A stretch of 64,000 nt of DNA. It comes from Nocardioides cavernae (GTDB lineage Bacteria; Actinomycetota; Actinomycetes; Propionibacteriales; Nocardioidaceae). The notes under the pieces were generated by a model that saw only the letters and a list, made by a program, of their open reading frames with translations, did no database searches and had not been told where the DNA came from. How positions within the stretch are numbered: position 1 is the stretch's first letter; each line of letters starts with the position of its first letter. This document shows, piece after piece, positions 1-7,685 of this stretch. The DNA is taken from NCBI RefSeq assembly GCF_013410035.1, contig NZ_JACCBW010000002.1, forward strand, positions 1,054,001 to 1,118,000, read 5' to 3'. A program made the translations under genes and the position numbers.

Positions 1-131
1 GCTCGCGCCTGCGCCTGCGTCCCCCGAACATGTCGCGCAGTCTGTCACCGATCCCACGGTCCGGGACCGGCGCCACCGCTCCCCTGTACGCTCGGAGATT
101 CTGTTCCGTCGACCTCGGGGGAGGACACGCC

Positions 132-1373
132 ATGACCAGGACCCGGCTGCGACCACGCCTGCTGGCCGCGCTCGCCGCGAGTGCCCTCCTGCTGCCGGTG
201 CTGCCCGCGTCCGGCGCGTCGGCGGCCGAGCCGCGCAGGAAGGTCGAGGTCTGGTCGACCCCCGGCAGCACCGCGATCACCCTCACCGGCCACGGGTTCG
301 GCCACGGCCACGGCATGTCGCAGTACGGCGCGCTCGGCGCCGCCCAGCAGGGCCTGGGCTGGCAGCAGATCAACGAGTTCTACTACCCCGGCACCACGTG
401 GGGCGAGGTACGCGGCACGATCCGCGTGCTCATCACCTCCGACACCGGCCGCGACGTCCAGGTCGCCGCCGAGCGCGGCCTCAAGGTCACCAGCCTGTCC
501 CGCACGCGGACCTGGCGGGTGCCGTCCTTCGCGGCGAAGAAGTGGCGACTCGTCGCGCAGGGCGAGCGCACCGCGGTGCAGTGGACCAAGGGCGGCCGCT
601 GGCGGACGTGGAGGACCTTCCGCGGCGAGGCGGAGTTCACCGCCTCCGACGGGCTCCTCACGCTCGTCACGCCCCGCGGCCGGCACGACTACCGCGGCGC
701 CCTGCAGTCCGTCGGCCCGCGCCAGGGCGGCAAGCGGCAGACGGTCAACAAGCTCGGCATGGAGGCGTACCTCCGCGGCGTCGTGCCGCAGGAGGTCCCC
801 GCGCTCTGGACCCCCGCCGCCGTGAGCGCGCAGTCGGTCGCGGCGCGGACCTACGCGGCGTACGAGCGCTCCCACCCGGCCGCCGCGCACTACGACCTCT
901 GCGACACCACCCAGTGCCAGGTCTACGGCGGCGCCGACGTCGAGCACCCCGCCGCGACCGACGCCATCCGCGCGACCGCGCGCCAGGGCCTCTTCTTCGA
1001 CGGGCGCCCCGCGTTCACGCAGTTCTCCGCCAGCAACGGCGGGTGGTCCTCCGCGGGCTCGATGCCCTACCTGGTCGCGCAGCAGGACCCCTACGACGGT
1101 CTCGTGAACCCGACGTACTCCACGTGGACGACCACGATCGACGACACCCAGGTCGAGAAGCAGTGGCCCGACATGGGCGACCTCACCGGCATCGAGGTGA
1201 TCGCCCGCGACGGCAACGGCGACTGGGGCGGTCGGGTCACCGAGATGGCGTTCGTCTTCGCCAACGGGCGCATCACGACCGACGGCGACGCCGTCCGGTC
1301 CGCCTTCGGCCTCTACTCCGACTGGTTCACCTTCAGCGTCACGCCGCGGCAGAAGGGTCCGGCCCGCCAGTGA
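132..1373 (+). CDS. Secreted SpoIID/LytB-domain protein
   Basis: A 413-residue exported protein of the SpoIID/LytB family, whose best-known member is a peptidoglycan lytic transglycosylase of sporulation; the non-sporulating actinobacterial members are uncharacterised cell-wall proteins. Residues 1-31 form a signal peptide with a basic start, a leucine/alanine core and an ASA cleavage site. A GHGFGHGHGMSQYGA block lies at 53-67. The family signature around the putative catalytic glutamate (YLRGVVPQEVP, followed by AQSVAARTYA) is near 212-235. The ATG at 132 is chosen because GGGGGAGG lies 8 bases upstream and the signal peptide begins there; an in-frame ATG at 30 would add 34 unlikely residues. 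A possible -10, TACGCT, is at 87-92. The gene overlaps the next one by GTGA, so the two are probably co-translated. The family call is firm; the enzymatic activity is inferred. Confidence 0.88.
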   Translation: MTRTRLRPRLLAALAASALLLPVLPASGASAAEPRRKVEVWSTPGSTAITLTGHGFGHGHGMSQYGALGAAQQGLGWQQINEFYYPGTTWGEVRGTIRVLITSDTGRDVQVAAERGLKVTSLSRTRTWRVPSFAAKKWRLVAQGERTAVQWTKGGRWRTWRTFRGEAEFTASDGLLTLVTPRGRHDYRGALQSVGPRQGGKRQTVNKLGMEAYLRGVVPQEVPALWTPAAVSAQSVAARTYAAYERSHPAAAHYDLCDTTQCQVYGGADVEHPAATDAIRATARQGLFFDGRPAFTQFSASNGGWSSAGSMPYLVAQQDPYDGLVNPTYSTWTTTIDDTQVEKQWPDMGDLTGIEVIARDGNGDWGGRVTEMAFVFANGRITTDGDAVRSAFGLYSDWFTFSVTPRQKGPARQ

Positions 1374-2311
1374 CGCGTTCCCACCGGCTGGCGGCGCTGC
1401 TCGGCGCCCTCGTGCTGGCCGCCACCGGCTGCACGTCGGGATCCGCCGACGACGGCGGCATCGACCTGCCCGACCCGGTGGTCGAGACCGAGGTCGCCAC
1501 CCCGATCGACTACGTCGCCCTCGGGGACTCCTTCTCCGCCGGACCGCTCATCGGCACGATGCGCTCCGACCCGACCGGATGCGCGCGGTCCAAGGACAAC
1601 TACCCCGCGTTCGTCGCCGACTGGCTCGACGTCACCTCCTACACCGACGTGACGTGCTCGGCCGCCACGACGGTGGACCTCTACGAGCCGATGCTCATGT
1701 TCGACGGCAACACCGCCCCGCCCCAGCTCGACGCCGTCACGAGGGGCACCGACCTGGTCACCCTCGGCATGGGCGGCAACGACTTCGGCATCTACGACTC
1801 GCTGATCCGCTGCCAGGGCAGCGCCGCCGCGGACTGCCCGGTCGCCCAGCTGCGCGACGACACCGGCAAGGTCGCCGCCCGGGTCGAGAAGGCCGTACGC
1901 CGCATCCTGAGGGCCGCGCCGGACGCGCGCGTCCTCGTCGTCGGCTATCCCGACATCCTCCCGACCGAGGGCACGTGCAACGCCGTCGGCGTGCCGGCCG
2001 ACGTGCTCGGACCGGTCGCGGAGGTCGCGGGCCTGCTCAACGACGCCCTGGCCACCGGTGCCGAGGACGGCGGTGGCGAGTACGTCGACATCGAGGCCGT
2101 CTCCGAGGGGCACGACGTCTGCGCCAAGGGCCGCGCCTGGGTCAACGGGCCGCGGTTCCGCGTCGGCGTCGCGGCGCCGTTCCACCCGAAGATCAACGGC
2201 ATGCGCGCCGTCGCCACCGAGGTCTTCCGCCAGGTGACCGGGGAGGACCCCGCCGAGGTCACGGAGTACGCCGAGCCCGACCCCGACGCGATCGTCCTCA
2301 ACGCGGGGTAG
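1370..2311 (+). CDS. SGNH/GDSL-family lipoprotein hydrolase
   Basis: A 313-residue predicted secreted esterase or lipase of the SGNH family. The N-terminus is a lipoprotein signal ending in the weak lipobox ATGC, with Cys21 as the lipidation site. Block I is GDSFSAG with nucleophile Ser54. Block III is GGNDFG with Asn137. The catalytic His272 sits in PFHPK near the C-terminus. Four to six cysteines in the mature part suggest disulfides, as in Streptomyces SGNH lipases. The GTG start at 1370 overlaps the stop of the SpoIID gene, which implies translational coupling. The natural substrate (lipid, acylated glycan or other ester) cannot be read from the sequence. Confidence 0.88.
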   Translation: MTRSHRLAALLGALVLAATGCTSGSADDGGIDLPDPVVETEVATPIDYVALGDSFSAGPLIGTMRSDPTGCARSKDNYPAFVADWLDVTSYTDVTCSAATTVDLYEPMLMFDGNTAPPQLDAVTRGTDLVTLGMGGNDFGIYDSLIRCQGSAAADCPVAQLRDDTGKVAARVEKAVRRILRAAPDARVLVVGYPDILPTEGTCNAVGVPADVLGPVAEVAGLLNDALATGAEDGGGEYVDIEAVSEGHDVCAKGRAWVNGPRFRVGVAAPFHPKINGMRAVATEVFRQVTGEDPAEVTEYAEPDPDAIVLNAG

Positions 2312-2398
2312 CGGGCCCGGTGGGGAAGCGGCACGAACGGCACGTCTCGCACGTGCGGCAGATGTGGCCCCCGCGGACGGGCTGCGAGGGCGATGACC

Positions 2399-2420
2399 GC
2401 CGCACCTGCGCACGTGCGGC
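2399..2420. terminator. Hairpin between convergent genes
   Basis: GCCGCAC at 2399-2405 pairs with GTGCGGC at 2414-2420 around an 8-base loop. It lies in the 145-base gap (2312-2456) between the converging SGNH and pyruvate carboxylase genes, where a bidirectional terminator is expected. There is no T-run, as is common in GC-rich actinobacteria. The same gap holds the perfect palindrome CGCACGTGCG twice, at 2348-2357 and 2409-2418; the second copy overlaps this hairpin. Confidence 0.4.
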
Positions 2421-2456
2421 CGTGTGGCGTACGGACCCGCCGGGGCCCGGTCGGGC

Positions 2457-5400
2457 TCAGCCGATCACCAGCACCAGGTCGCCACCCTCGGCGGCCTTGG
2501 TCGAGGCGATCACCAGGCGCTGGACGGTGCCACCCACCGGCGCGGTGATCGACGCCTCCATCTTCATGGCCTCGATGGTCGCCACGGTCTGCCCGGCCTC
2601 GACGGTGTCACCCTCCGCGACCGTCGGGGTGACGGCTCCGTCGTAGGGAGCGGCGACGTGGCCGGTCGCCTTGGGGTCGGCCTTCTCGGCGGACGCGACC
2701 TCGGCGGAGATGCCGCGGTCGCGCACCTGCACCGGGCGCAGCTGCCCGTCGACGGTGGCGAGCACGTTGCGGAAGCCGCGTTCGTCGGGCTCGCTGATCG
2801 CCTCGAGGCCGAAGAGCATCTCGCGGCCCTCACGGACCCGGACGCGGTGCTCCTCGCCGCGGCGCAGGCCGTAGAGGTAGTCGATGGTGGAGACGCCGGC
2901 GAGGTCGCCGTACTTCTCCCGCGACTCGTGGAAGGCGGCTGTGGGCGCAGGGAAGAGCAGCTCGTTGAGCGTGGCGCGGCGGTCGCTGGCGAGGCTGGCC
3001 TGCTGCTCCTCGGTGAGGGTCTCGACCGGCTGCTTCCACGTCCTGCCCGCCAGCGCCTTGCTGCGGAACGGCTCGGGCCAGCCGCCGGGCGGGTCGCCGA
3101 GCTCGCCGTTGAGGAAGCCGATGACCGAGTCGGGGACGTCGTACGACGCGGGGTCGGCCTCGAACGCGGCCGGGTCGGCCTTCGCCGCGACGAGCGCGAG
3201 TGCGAGGTCGCCCACGACCTTCGACGACGGCGTCACCTTCACCACGTTGCCGAGGATGTCGTTGGCGGCGGCGTACATGTCCTCCACCTGCTCGAACTTC
3301 TCGCCGAGGCCCAGCGCGATGGCCTGCTGGCGGAGGTTGGAGAGCTGGCCGCCCGGGATCTCGTGGCGGTAGACGCGACCGGTCGGCGCGGGCAGGCCGG
3401 ACTCGAACGGCGCGTAGACGCGGCGCACGGCCTCCCAGTAGGGCTCCATCGCGTTGACGGCCGCGAGCGAGAGACCGGTCTCGCGCGCGGAGTGGTCGGT
3501 GGCGGAGACCAGCGCGGACAGCGCCGGCTGCGACGTGCCGCCGGCCATCGAGGCGCAGGCGGCGTCGACGGCGTCGACACCAGCGTCGATGGCGGCGAGC
3601 AGGGTGGCGAGCTGCCCGCCCGGGGTGTCGTGGGTGTGCAGGTGCACCGGCAGGTCGAAGCGCTCGCGCAGCGCGGTCACCAGGGTGCGGGCGGCAGGGG
3701 CGCGGAGCAGGCCGGCCATGTCCTTGATCGCCAGGACGTGCGCGCCCGCCTCGACGATCTGGTCGGCGAGGCGCAGGTAGTAGTCGAGGGTGTAGAGCTT
3801 CTCGCCCGGGGAGGAGAGGTCGCCGGTGTAGCAGAGCGCGACCTCCGCGACGGAGGTGCCCGTGGCGCGCACGGCGTCGATGGCCGGGCGCATCTGGGAG
3901 ACGTCGTTGAGGGCGTCGAAGATGCGGAAGACGTCGATGCCGGTGGCGGCCGCCTCGTCCACGAACGCCTCGGTGACCTCGGTGGGGTACGGCGTGTAGC
4001 CGACCGTGTTGCGACCGCGCAGCAGCATCTGCAGGCCGACGTTGGGGATCGCCTCGCGCAGGGCGGCGAGCCGCTCCCACGGGTCCTCGTTGAGGAAGCG
4101 GAGCGCGACGTCGTAGGTGGCGCCGCCCCAGCACTCCACCGACCAGAGCTGCGGGGTCGTGCGGGCGACGTGGTCGGCGACGGCGAGCAGGTCGCGGGTG
4201 CGGACCCGGGTGGCGAGCAGCGACTGGTGCGCGTCGCGGAACGTGGTGTCGGTGACGGCGACGCTCGTCTGCGCGCGCAGCCGGCGGGCGAACTCGTCGG
4301 GCCCGATCTCGCGCAGCTGCTGACGGGTGCCGTCGGGGACCGGCTGGGTCCGGTCGAGCGACGGGAGCTTGCTGACCGGGGAGACCGACACCGGCGCGGC
4401 GCCGTGCGGCTGGTTGACCGTGACGTCGGCGAGGTACTCCAGGAGCCGCGTCGCGCGGTCGCCGCCCACCTGCGCCTTGAGCAGCTGCGGGTGGTCCTCG
4501 ATGAAGGACGTGGTGACCCCGCCGGCCGCGAAGTCGGGGTCGGCGAGCACGGCCTGGAGGAAGCCGACGTTGGTCGAGACGCCACGGATGCGGAACTCCA
4601 GCAGCGCGCGGCGGGCCTTCTGCACGGCCGCCTCGAACGTACGTCCGCGGCAGGTCAGCTTGGCGAGCATGGAGTCGAAGTGGGGGCTGATCTCGGCGCC
4701 GGTGTAGGTGGTGCCGCCGTCCAGGCGTACGCCCGGGCCGCCCGGCGAGCGGTACATCGTGATCTTGCCGGTGTCGGGCCGGAACCCGTTGGCCGGGTCC
4801 TCGGTGGTGATCCGGCACTGCAGCGCGAAGCCGCGCGGCTGGACCGAGTCCTGGGTCAGCTCGAGGTCCGCGAGCGTCGCGCCGGCGGCGATCCGCATCT
4901 GCGACTGCACCAGGTCGACGCCGGTCACCTCCTCGGTGACGGTGTGCTCCACCTGGATGCGGGGGTTCATCTCGATGAAGACGTACGTCCCCGACGGGTC
5001 GAGCAGGAACTCCACGGTGCCGGCGTTCTTGTAGCCGATCTCGCGGGCGAAGCGCACCGCGTCCTCGCAGATGCGCATCCGCAGCTCGGGGTCGAGGTCG
5101 GGCGCCGGCGCGATCTCGACGACCTTCTGGTGGCGGCGCTGGACCGAGCAGTCGCGCTCGTAGAGGTGGATGACACCACCCTCGGAGCCCGTCCCGTCGG
5201 AGAGGATCTGCACCTCGATGTGGCGCGGGTCGACCACGGCCTGCTCGATGAAGACGGTCGGGTCGCCGAAGGCACCCTCGGCCTCACGCATGCAGGTCTC
5301 GATCGCCTCGCGCAGGTCCGCACGGTCGTCGACGCGGCGCATCCCGCGCCCGCCTCCGCCTGCGACGGCCTTGACGAAGAGCGGCGCCGCGATCTGCTCG

Positions 5401-5843
5401 GCCGCTGCCAGCAGCTCCTCGACGTCGGTCGAGGGCGGCACGGACTGGAGGACGGGTACGCCCGCGGCCTTGGCCGCGGCGATCGCGCGCGCCTTGTTGC
5501 CGGTGAGGGTGAGCACGTCGGCGCTGGGACCGATGAAGGTGATGCCGGCCGCCGCGCAGGCCTCGGCGAGCGCCGGGTTCTCCGACAGGAAGCCGTAGCC
5601 GGGGTAGATCGCGTCCGCGCCGCAGTCGACGGCGACCTGGACGATCGCCTCCGGGTCGAGGTAGGCACGGACCGGGTGTCCGACCTCACCGATCTGGTAG
5701 GCCTCCTCGGCCTTCATCCGGTGCTCGGACCCGCGGTCCTCGTGGGGGAAGACGGCCACCGTGCGCGCACCGATCTCGCGCGCTGCACGGAAGGCCCGGA
5801 CTGCGATCTCGCCACGGTTGGCGACGAGCACCTTGGAGAACAT
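2457..5843 (-). CDS. pyc: Pyruvate carboxylase
   Basis: Carboxylates pyruvate to oxaloacetate with ATP, bicarbonate and biotin, the anaplerotic step feeding the citric acid cycle. The 1128-residue length is normal for a single-chain enzyme. The biotin carboxylase domain covers about 1-455 ([20 protein letters not shown] start, GGGGRGMR glycine loop). The carboxyltransferase domain begins near 530 (TDTTFRDAHQSLLATR), the conserved PYC/oxaloacetate decarboxylase region follows to about 1010, and a biotinyl domain ends the protein with EAMKMEAS, biotin-accepting Lys1094. The ATG at 5843 has no Shine-Dalgarno sequence but a TAGCGT hexamer ends 7 bases upstream, so the mRNA is probably leaderless. 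It is transcribed alone. The biotin ligase for its activation is likely the birA gene at 24172 in this window. Confidence 0.97.
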   Translation of the reverse strand: MFSKVLVANRGEIAVRAFRAAREIGARTVAVFPHEDRGSEHRMKAEEAYQIGEVGHPVRAYLDPEAIVQVAVDCGADAIYPGYGFLSENPALAEACAAAGITFIGPSADVLTLTGNKARAIAAAKAAGVPVLQSVPPSTDVEELLAAAEQIAAPLFVKAVAGGGGRGMRRVDDRADLREAIETCMREAEGAFGDPTVFIEQAVVDPRHIEVQILSDGTGSEGGVIHLYERDCSVQRRHQKVVEIAPAPDLDPELRMRICEDAVRFAREIGYKNAGTVEFLLDPSGTYVFIEMNPRIQVEHTVTEEVTGVDLVQSQMRIAAGATLADLELTQDSVQPRGFALQCRITTEDPANGFRPDTGKITMYRSPGGPGVRLDGGTTYTGAEISPHFDSMLAKLTCRGRTFEAAVQKARRALLEFRIRGVSTNVGFLQAVLADPDFAAGGVTTSFIEDHPQLLKAQVGGDRATRLLEYLADVTVNQPHGAAPVSVSPVSKLPSLDRTQPVPDGTRQQLREIGPDEFARRLRAQTSVAVTDTTFRDAHQSLLATRVRTRDLLAVADHVARTTPQLWSVECWGGATYDVALRFLNEDPWERLAALREAIPNVGLQMLLRGRNTVGYTPYPTEVTEAFVDEAAATGIDVFRIFDALNDVSQMRPAIDAVRATGTSVAEVALCYTGDLSSPGEKLYTLDYYLRLADQIVEAGAHVLAIKDMAGLLRAPAARTLVTALRERFDLPVHLHTHDTPGGQLATLLAAIDAGVDAVDAACASMAGGTSQPALSALVSATDHSARETGLSLAAVNAMEPYWEAVRRVYAPFESGLPAPTGRVYRHEIPGGQLSNLRQQAIALGLGEKFEQVEDMYAAANDILGNVVKVTPSSKVVGDLALALVAAKADPAAFEADPASYDVPDSVIGFLNGELGDPPGGWPEPFRSKALAGRTWKQPVETLTEEQQASLASDRRATLNELLFPAPTAAFHESREKYGDLAGVSTIDYLYGLRRGEEHRVRVREGREMLFGLEAISEPDERGFRNVLATVDGQLRPVQVRDRGISAEVASAEKADPKATGHVAAPYDGAVTPTVAEGDTVEAGQTVATIEAMKMEASITAPVGGTVQRLVIASTKAAEGGDLVLVIG

Positions 5844-5850
5844 GGGCCGA

Positions 5851-5856
5851 ACGCTA
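5851..5856 (-). promoter_or_regulatory. Putative -10 of pyc (leaderless)
   Basis: Read on the minus strand this is TAGCGT, ending 7 bases before the pyc ATG. With no Shine-Dalgarno sequence present, transcription would start at or next to the start codon. Assigned by its position and by the same pattern at many other starts in the window. Confidence 0.5.
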
Positions 5857-5903
5857 TCCAGCCCGGGCCGTGAGGTGGGTCACCTGTCCGCGACCCGGTC
5901 GCC

Positions 5904-6848
5904 TCAGGCGGCGCGCGTCGAGTCCTGGGCGCGCCACCAGGCGACCGTGGCCGCGAGGCCCGCGTCGAGCGAGGTGGGGGAGAGGCCGAGGCGTGCCTCG
6001 CTCGCGCTCGAGTCGACCACGAACGGGTCGGTGAACATGTACGCCGTCTCGGTCATCTCGCGCGTGCCGCCGTGGACCAGCGCCACGGACCTCAGCGCCC
6101 ACATCGGGATCGTCGACATCCGGGGGACGGGCACGCCACCTGCGGCGGCCGTGCGCTCGACCAGCTGCCGCTGCGTGAGCGCCGGAGCGGTCGGGGCGTG
6201 CAGGAACGAGTTCCAGAGGTCCTCGCGACCGGCCGCGACGACCATCGCCGCGGCGAGGTCCGGCACGTAGGTGAAGGAGTGGGGCTGGTCGAGGCTGCCG
6301 AGCACTCGCATCGTCCGGCCGGCCAGCACGGTCGGGACCATCCGCTCGCCGGCGTGAGCCGTGCGGACGAGGGGCCCGTAGAAGTCGGACGCCGCGACGC
6401 TGACGGTAGGCGTCGCCGACGCCTCGCGCTGGGCGAGCAGCTCGGTGCGTACGCCGAGCTTGCCCGTCGTCGCGGAGCGCGGCGTGTCCTCGGTGATCGG
6501 CCCGCTCACCGGTCCGTAGGAGTAGAGGCTCTCGGGGAAGGTCACGACCGCACCGACGCGGCCGGCGGCGTCGAGGACCGCCTTCTCCGCGCGGGGGAGC
6601 TCCGCGCGCCAGACCTTCGCGTCGTAGGCCGAGCCGTGGATGCAGTGGTGCACCGCGACGGCTCCGGCGAACGCCTCGGCGAGCACCTCGGGACGCGAGA
6701 CGTCGACGCGGCGGCGGTCGATGAGGGGGTGCACGGGGCCGCTCCCCGAGCGGGTGAGCAGGCGGACCCGGTGGCCGGCCTCCGCCAGCTGCAGGGCGAT
6801 GGTCGAGCCGACGGGACCGGCTCCGGTGACGACGTGGACGTCGGGCAT
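5904..6848 (-). CDS. NAD(P)-dependent epimerase/dehydratase-like protein
   Basis: A 314-residue extended short-chain dehydrogenase/NmrA-like protein. The N-terminal VVTGAGPVGSTIALQLAEAGHRV is a Rossmann dinucleotide-binding fold with a G-x-G-x-x-G type loop. A SLYSYGP segment near the middle may carry the active-site tyrosine, but the usual YxxxK pair is not clear, so it could bind NAD(P) without classic epimerase chemistry. The substrate is unknown. The start at 6848 is preceded on the minus strand by GGAGAACCCC. It is transcribed divergently from the TetR gene at 6975, and three TGCTCTC operator half-sites lie between them, so it is the likely main target of that repressor. Confidence 0.8.
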   Translation of the reverse strand: MPDVHVVTGAGPVGSTIALQLAEAGHRVRLLTRSGSGPVHPLIDRRRVDVSRPEVLAEAFAGAVAVHHCIHGSAYDAKVWRAELPRAEKAVLDAAGRVGAVVTFPESLYSYGPVSGPITEDTPRSATTGKLGVRTELLAQREASATPTVSVAASDFYGPLVRTAHAGERMVPTVLAGRTMRVLGSLDQPHSFTYVPDLAAAMVVAAGREDLWNSFLHAPTAPALTQRQLVERTAAAGGVPVPRMSTIPMWALRSVALVHGGTREMTETAYMFTDPFVVDSSASEARLGLSPTSLDAGLAATVAWWRAQDSTRAA

Positions 6849-6868
6849 GGGGTTCTCCTCGTGAAAGA

Positions 6869-6953
6869 GAGAGCGGTGCTCTCGGTTCGTCCAGCATGCA
6901 CTGCGCCATCCAAGAAAGCAAGAGCAGTGCTCTCATTCGTCACGAATGCTCTC
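6869..6953. promoter_or_regulatory. Operator cluster between epimerase and TetR genes
   Basis: Three copies of TGCTCTC lie in the divergent gap, at 6877-6883, 6928-6934 and 6947-6953. The first forms a perfect inverted repeat, GAGAGC-ggt-GCTCTC (6869-6883). The second forms AGAGC-agt-GCTCT (6921-6933). A separate inverted repeat, ATTCG-tca-CGAAT, sits at 6935-6947. This is the expected layout for a TetR-family repressor controlling itself and a divergent gene. The half-sites are seen directly; their binding by the neighbouring TetR protein is inference. Confidence 0.65.
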
Positions 6954-6974
6954 GAATGTGCGATGATCCGGTGC

Positions 6975-7682
6975 ATGGAGTCCGCCTCGACCCCCCGCAG
7001 CCGGGCCCGGGAGCAGACGATGCGCGACATCGTCCGGATCGGTCGGCAGCACCTCGCGTCCGACGGTGCTGCCGCCCTGTCGCTCCGGGCCGTGGCGCGC
7101 GACCTCGGCCTCGTGTCGTCGGCCGTCTACCGCTACGTCGCGAGTCGCGATGACCTGCTCACCCTGCTGGTGGTCGACGGCTACGACGAGCTGGGCGACG
7201 CCGTCGACCAGGCGCTCGCCGGCGTCGAGCGCGAGGACCACGTGGGACGCATGGCGGCGATCGGCCGCGCCGTCCGGGCGTGGGGGCTCGCCGAGCCGGC
7301 GACGTACGCGCTGCTCTTCGGCAGTCCCGTGCCGGGCTACGAGGCGCCGGCGGAGCAGACGACCGGACCGGGCACGCGCGTCGTCGTACGCCTCGTCGAG
7401 GTGTGGGAGGACGCCTGGCAGGCGGGGCGGATCGGGCTCGACGACTCCCCGCTCGCGCCGCGCCGGCTCACCCGCGACCTCGCCCGGATCCGCCGCGAGA
7501 TGGGCCTCAGCGCCCCCGACGCGTTGCTGGCCCGGGGCCTGTTCGCCTGGGCCGCGCTCTTCGGCTGCGTGACGTGGGAGGTCTTCGGCCAGTACGGCAC
7601 GGCGACGCTCACCGACCCCGCCGACCTCTTCGAGCAGCACCTCGACGCGCTGGTGGAGGCCGTCGGGCTGGCGAGAGCCTGA
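6975..7682 (+). CDS. TetR-family transcriptional regulator
   Basis: A 235-residue one-component repressor. The N-terminal helix-turn-helix is typical (ASDGAAALSLRAVARDLGLVSSAVYRYVASRDDLLTLLV, about residues 25-65). The C-terminal ligand-binding part resembles the WHG-type TetR C-terminal domain; the ligand is unknown. The ATG at 6975 is favoured over an in-frame ATG at 6963. Neither has a Shine-Dalgarno sequence; GATGAT at 6962-6967 could be a -10 for a leaderless message beginning at 6975. It is divergent from the epimerase-like gene and probably controls both through the palindromes between them. Its stop lies only 3 bases from that of the convergent FAD dehydrogenase gene. Confidence 0.9.
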   Translation: MESASTPRSRAREQTMRDIVRIGRQHLASDGAAALSLRAVARDLGLVSSAVYRYVASRDDLLTLLVVDGYDELGDAVDQALAGVEREDHVGRMAAIGRAVRAWGLAEPATYALLFGSPVPGYEAPAEQTTGPGTRVVVRLVEVWEDAWQAGRIGLDDSPLAPRRLTRDLARIRREMGLSAPDALLARGLFAWAALFGCVTWEVFGQYGTATLTDPADLFEQHLDALVEAVGLARA

Positions 7683-7685
7683 CGG

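Noticed and set aside
1..131. A coding remnant at the left edge
   Set aside because: No frame shows a recognisable protein; it is read as the leader of the SpoIID gene with a possible -10 at 87-92.
2424..5873. A plus-strand open frame of over 1100 codons opposite pyruvate carboxylase
   Set aside because: It is the antisense shadow of a clear pyc gene, with a composition rich in Asp-Gly-Val-Arg repeats and no domain; high GC content makes such open frames common here.
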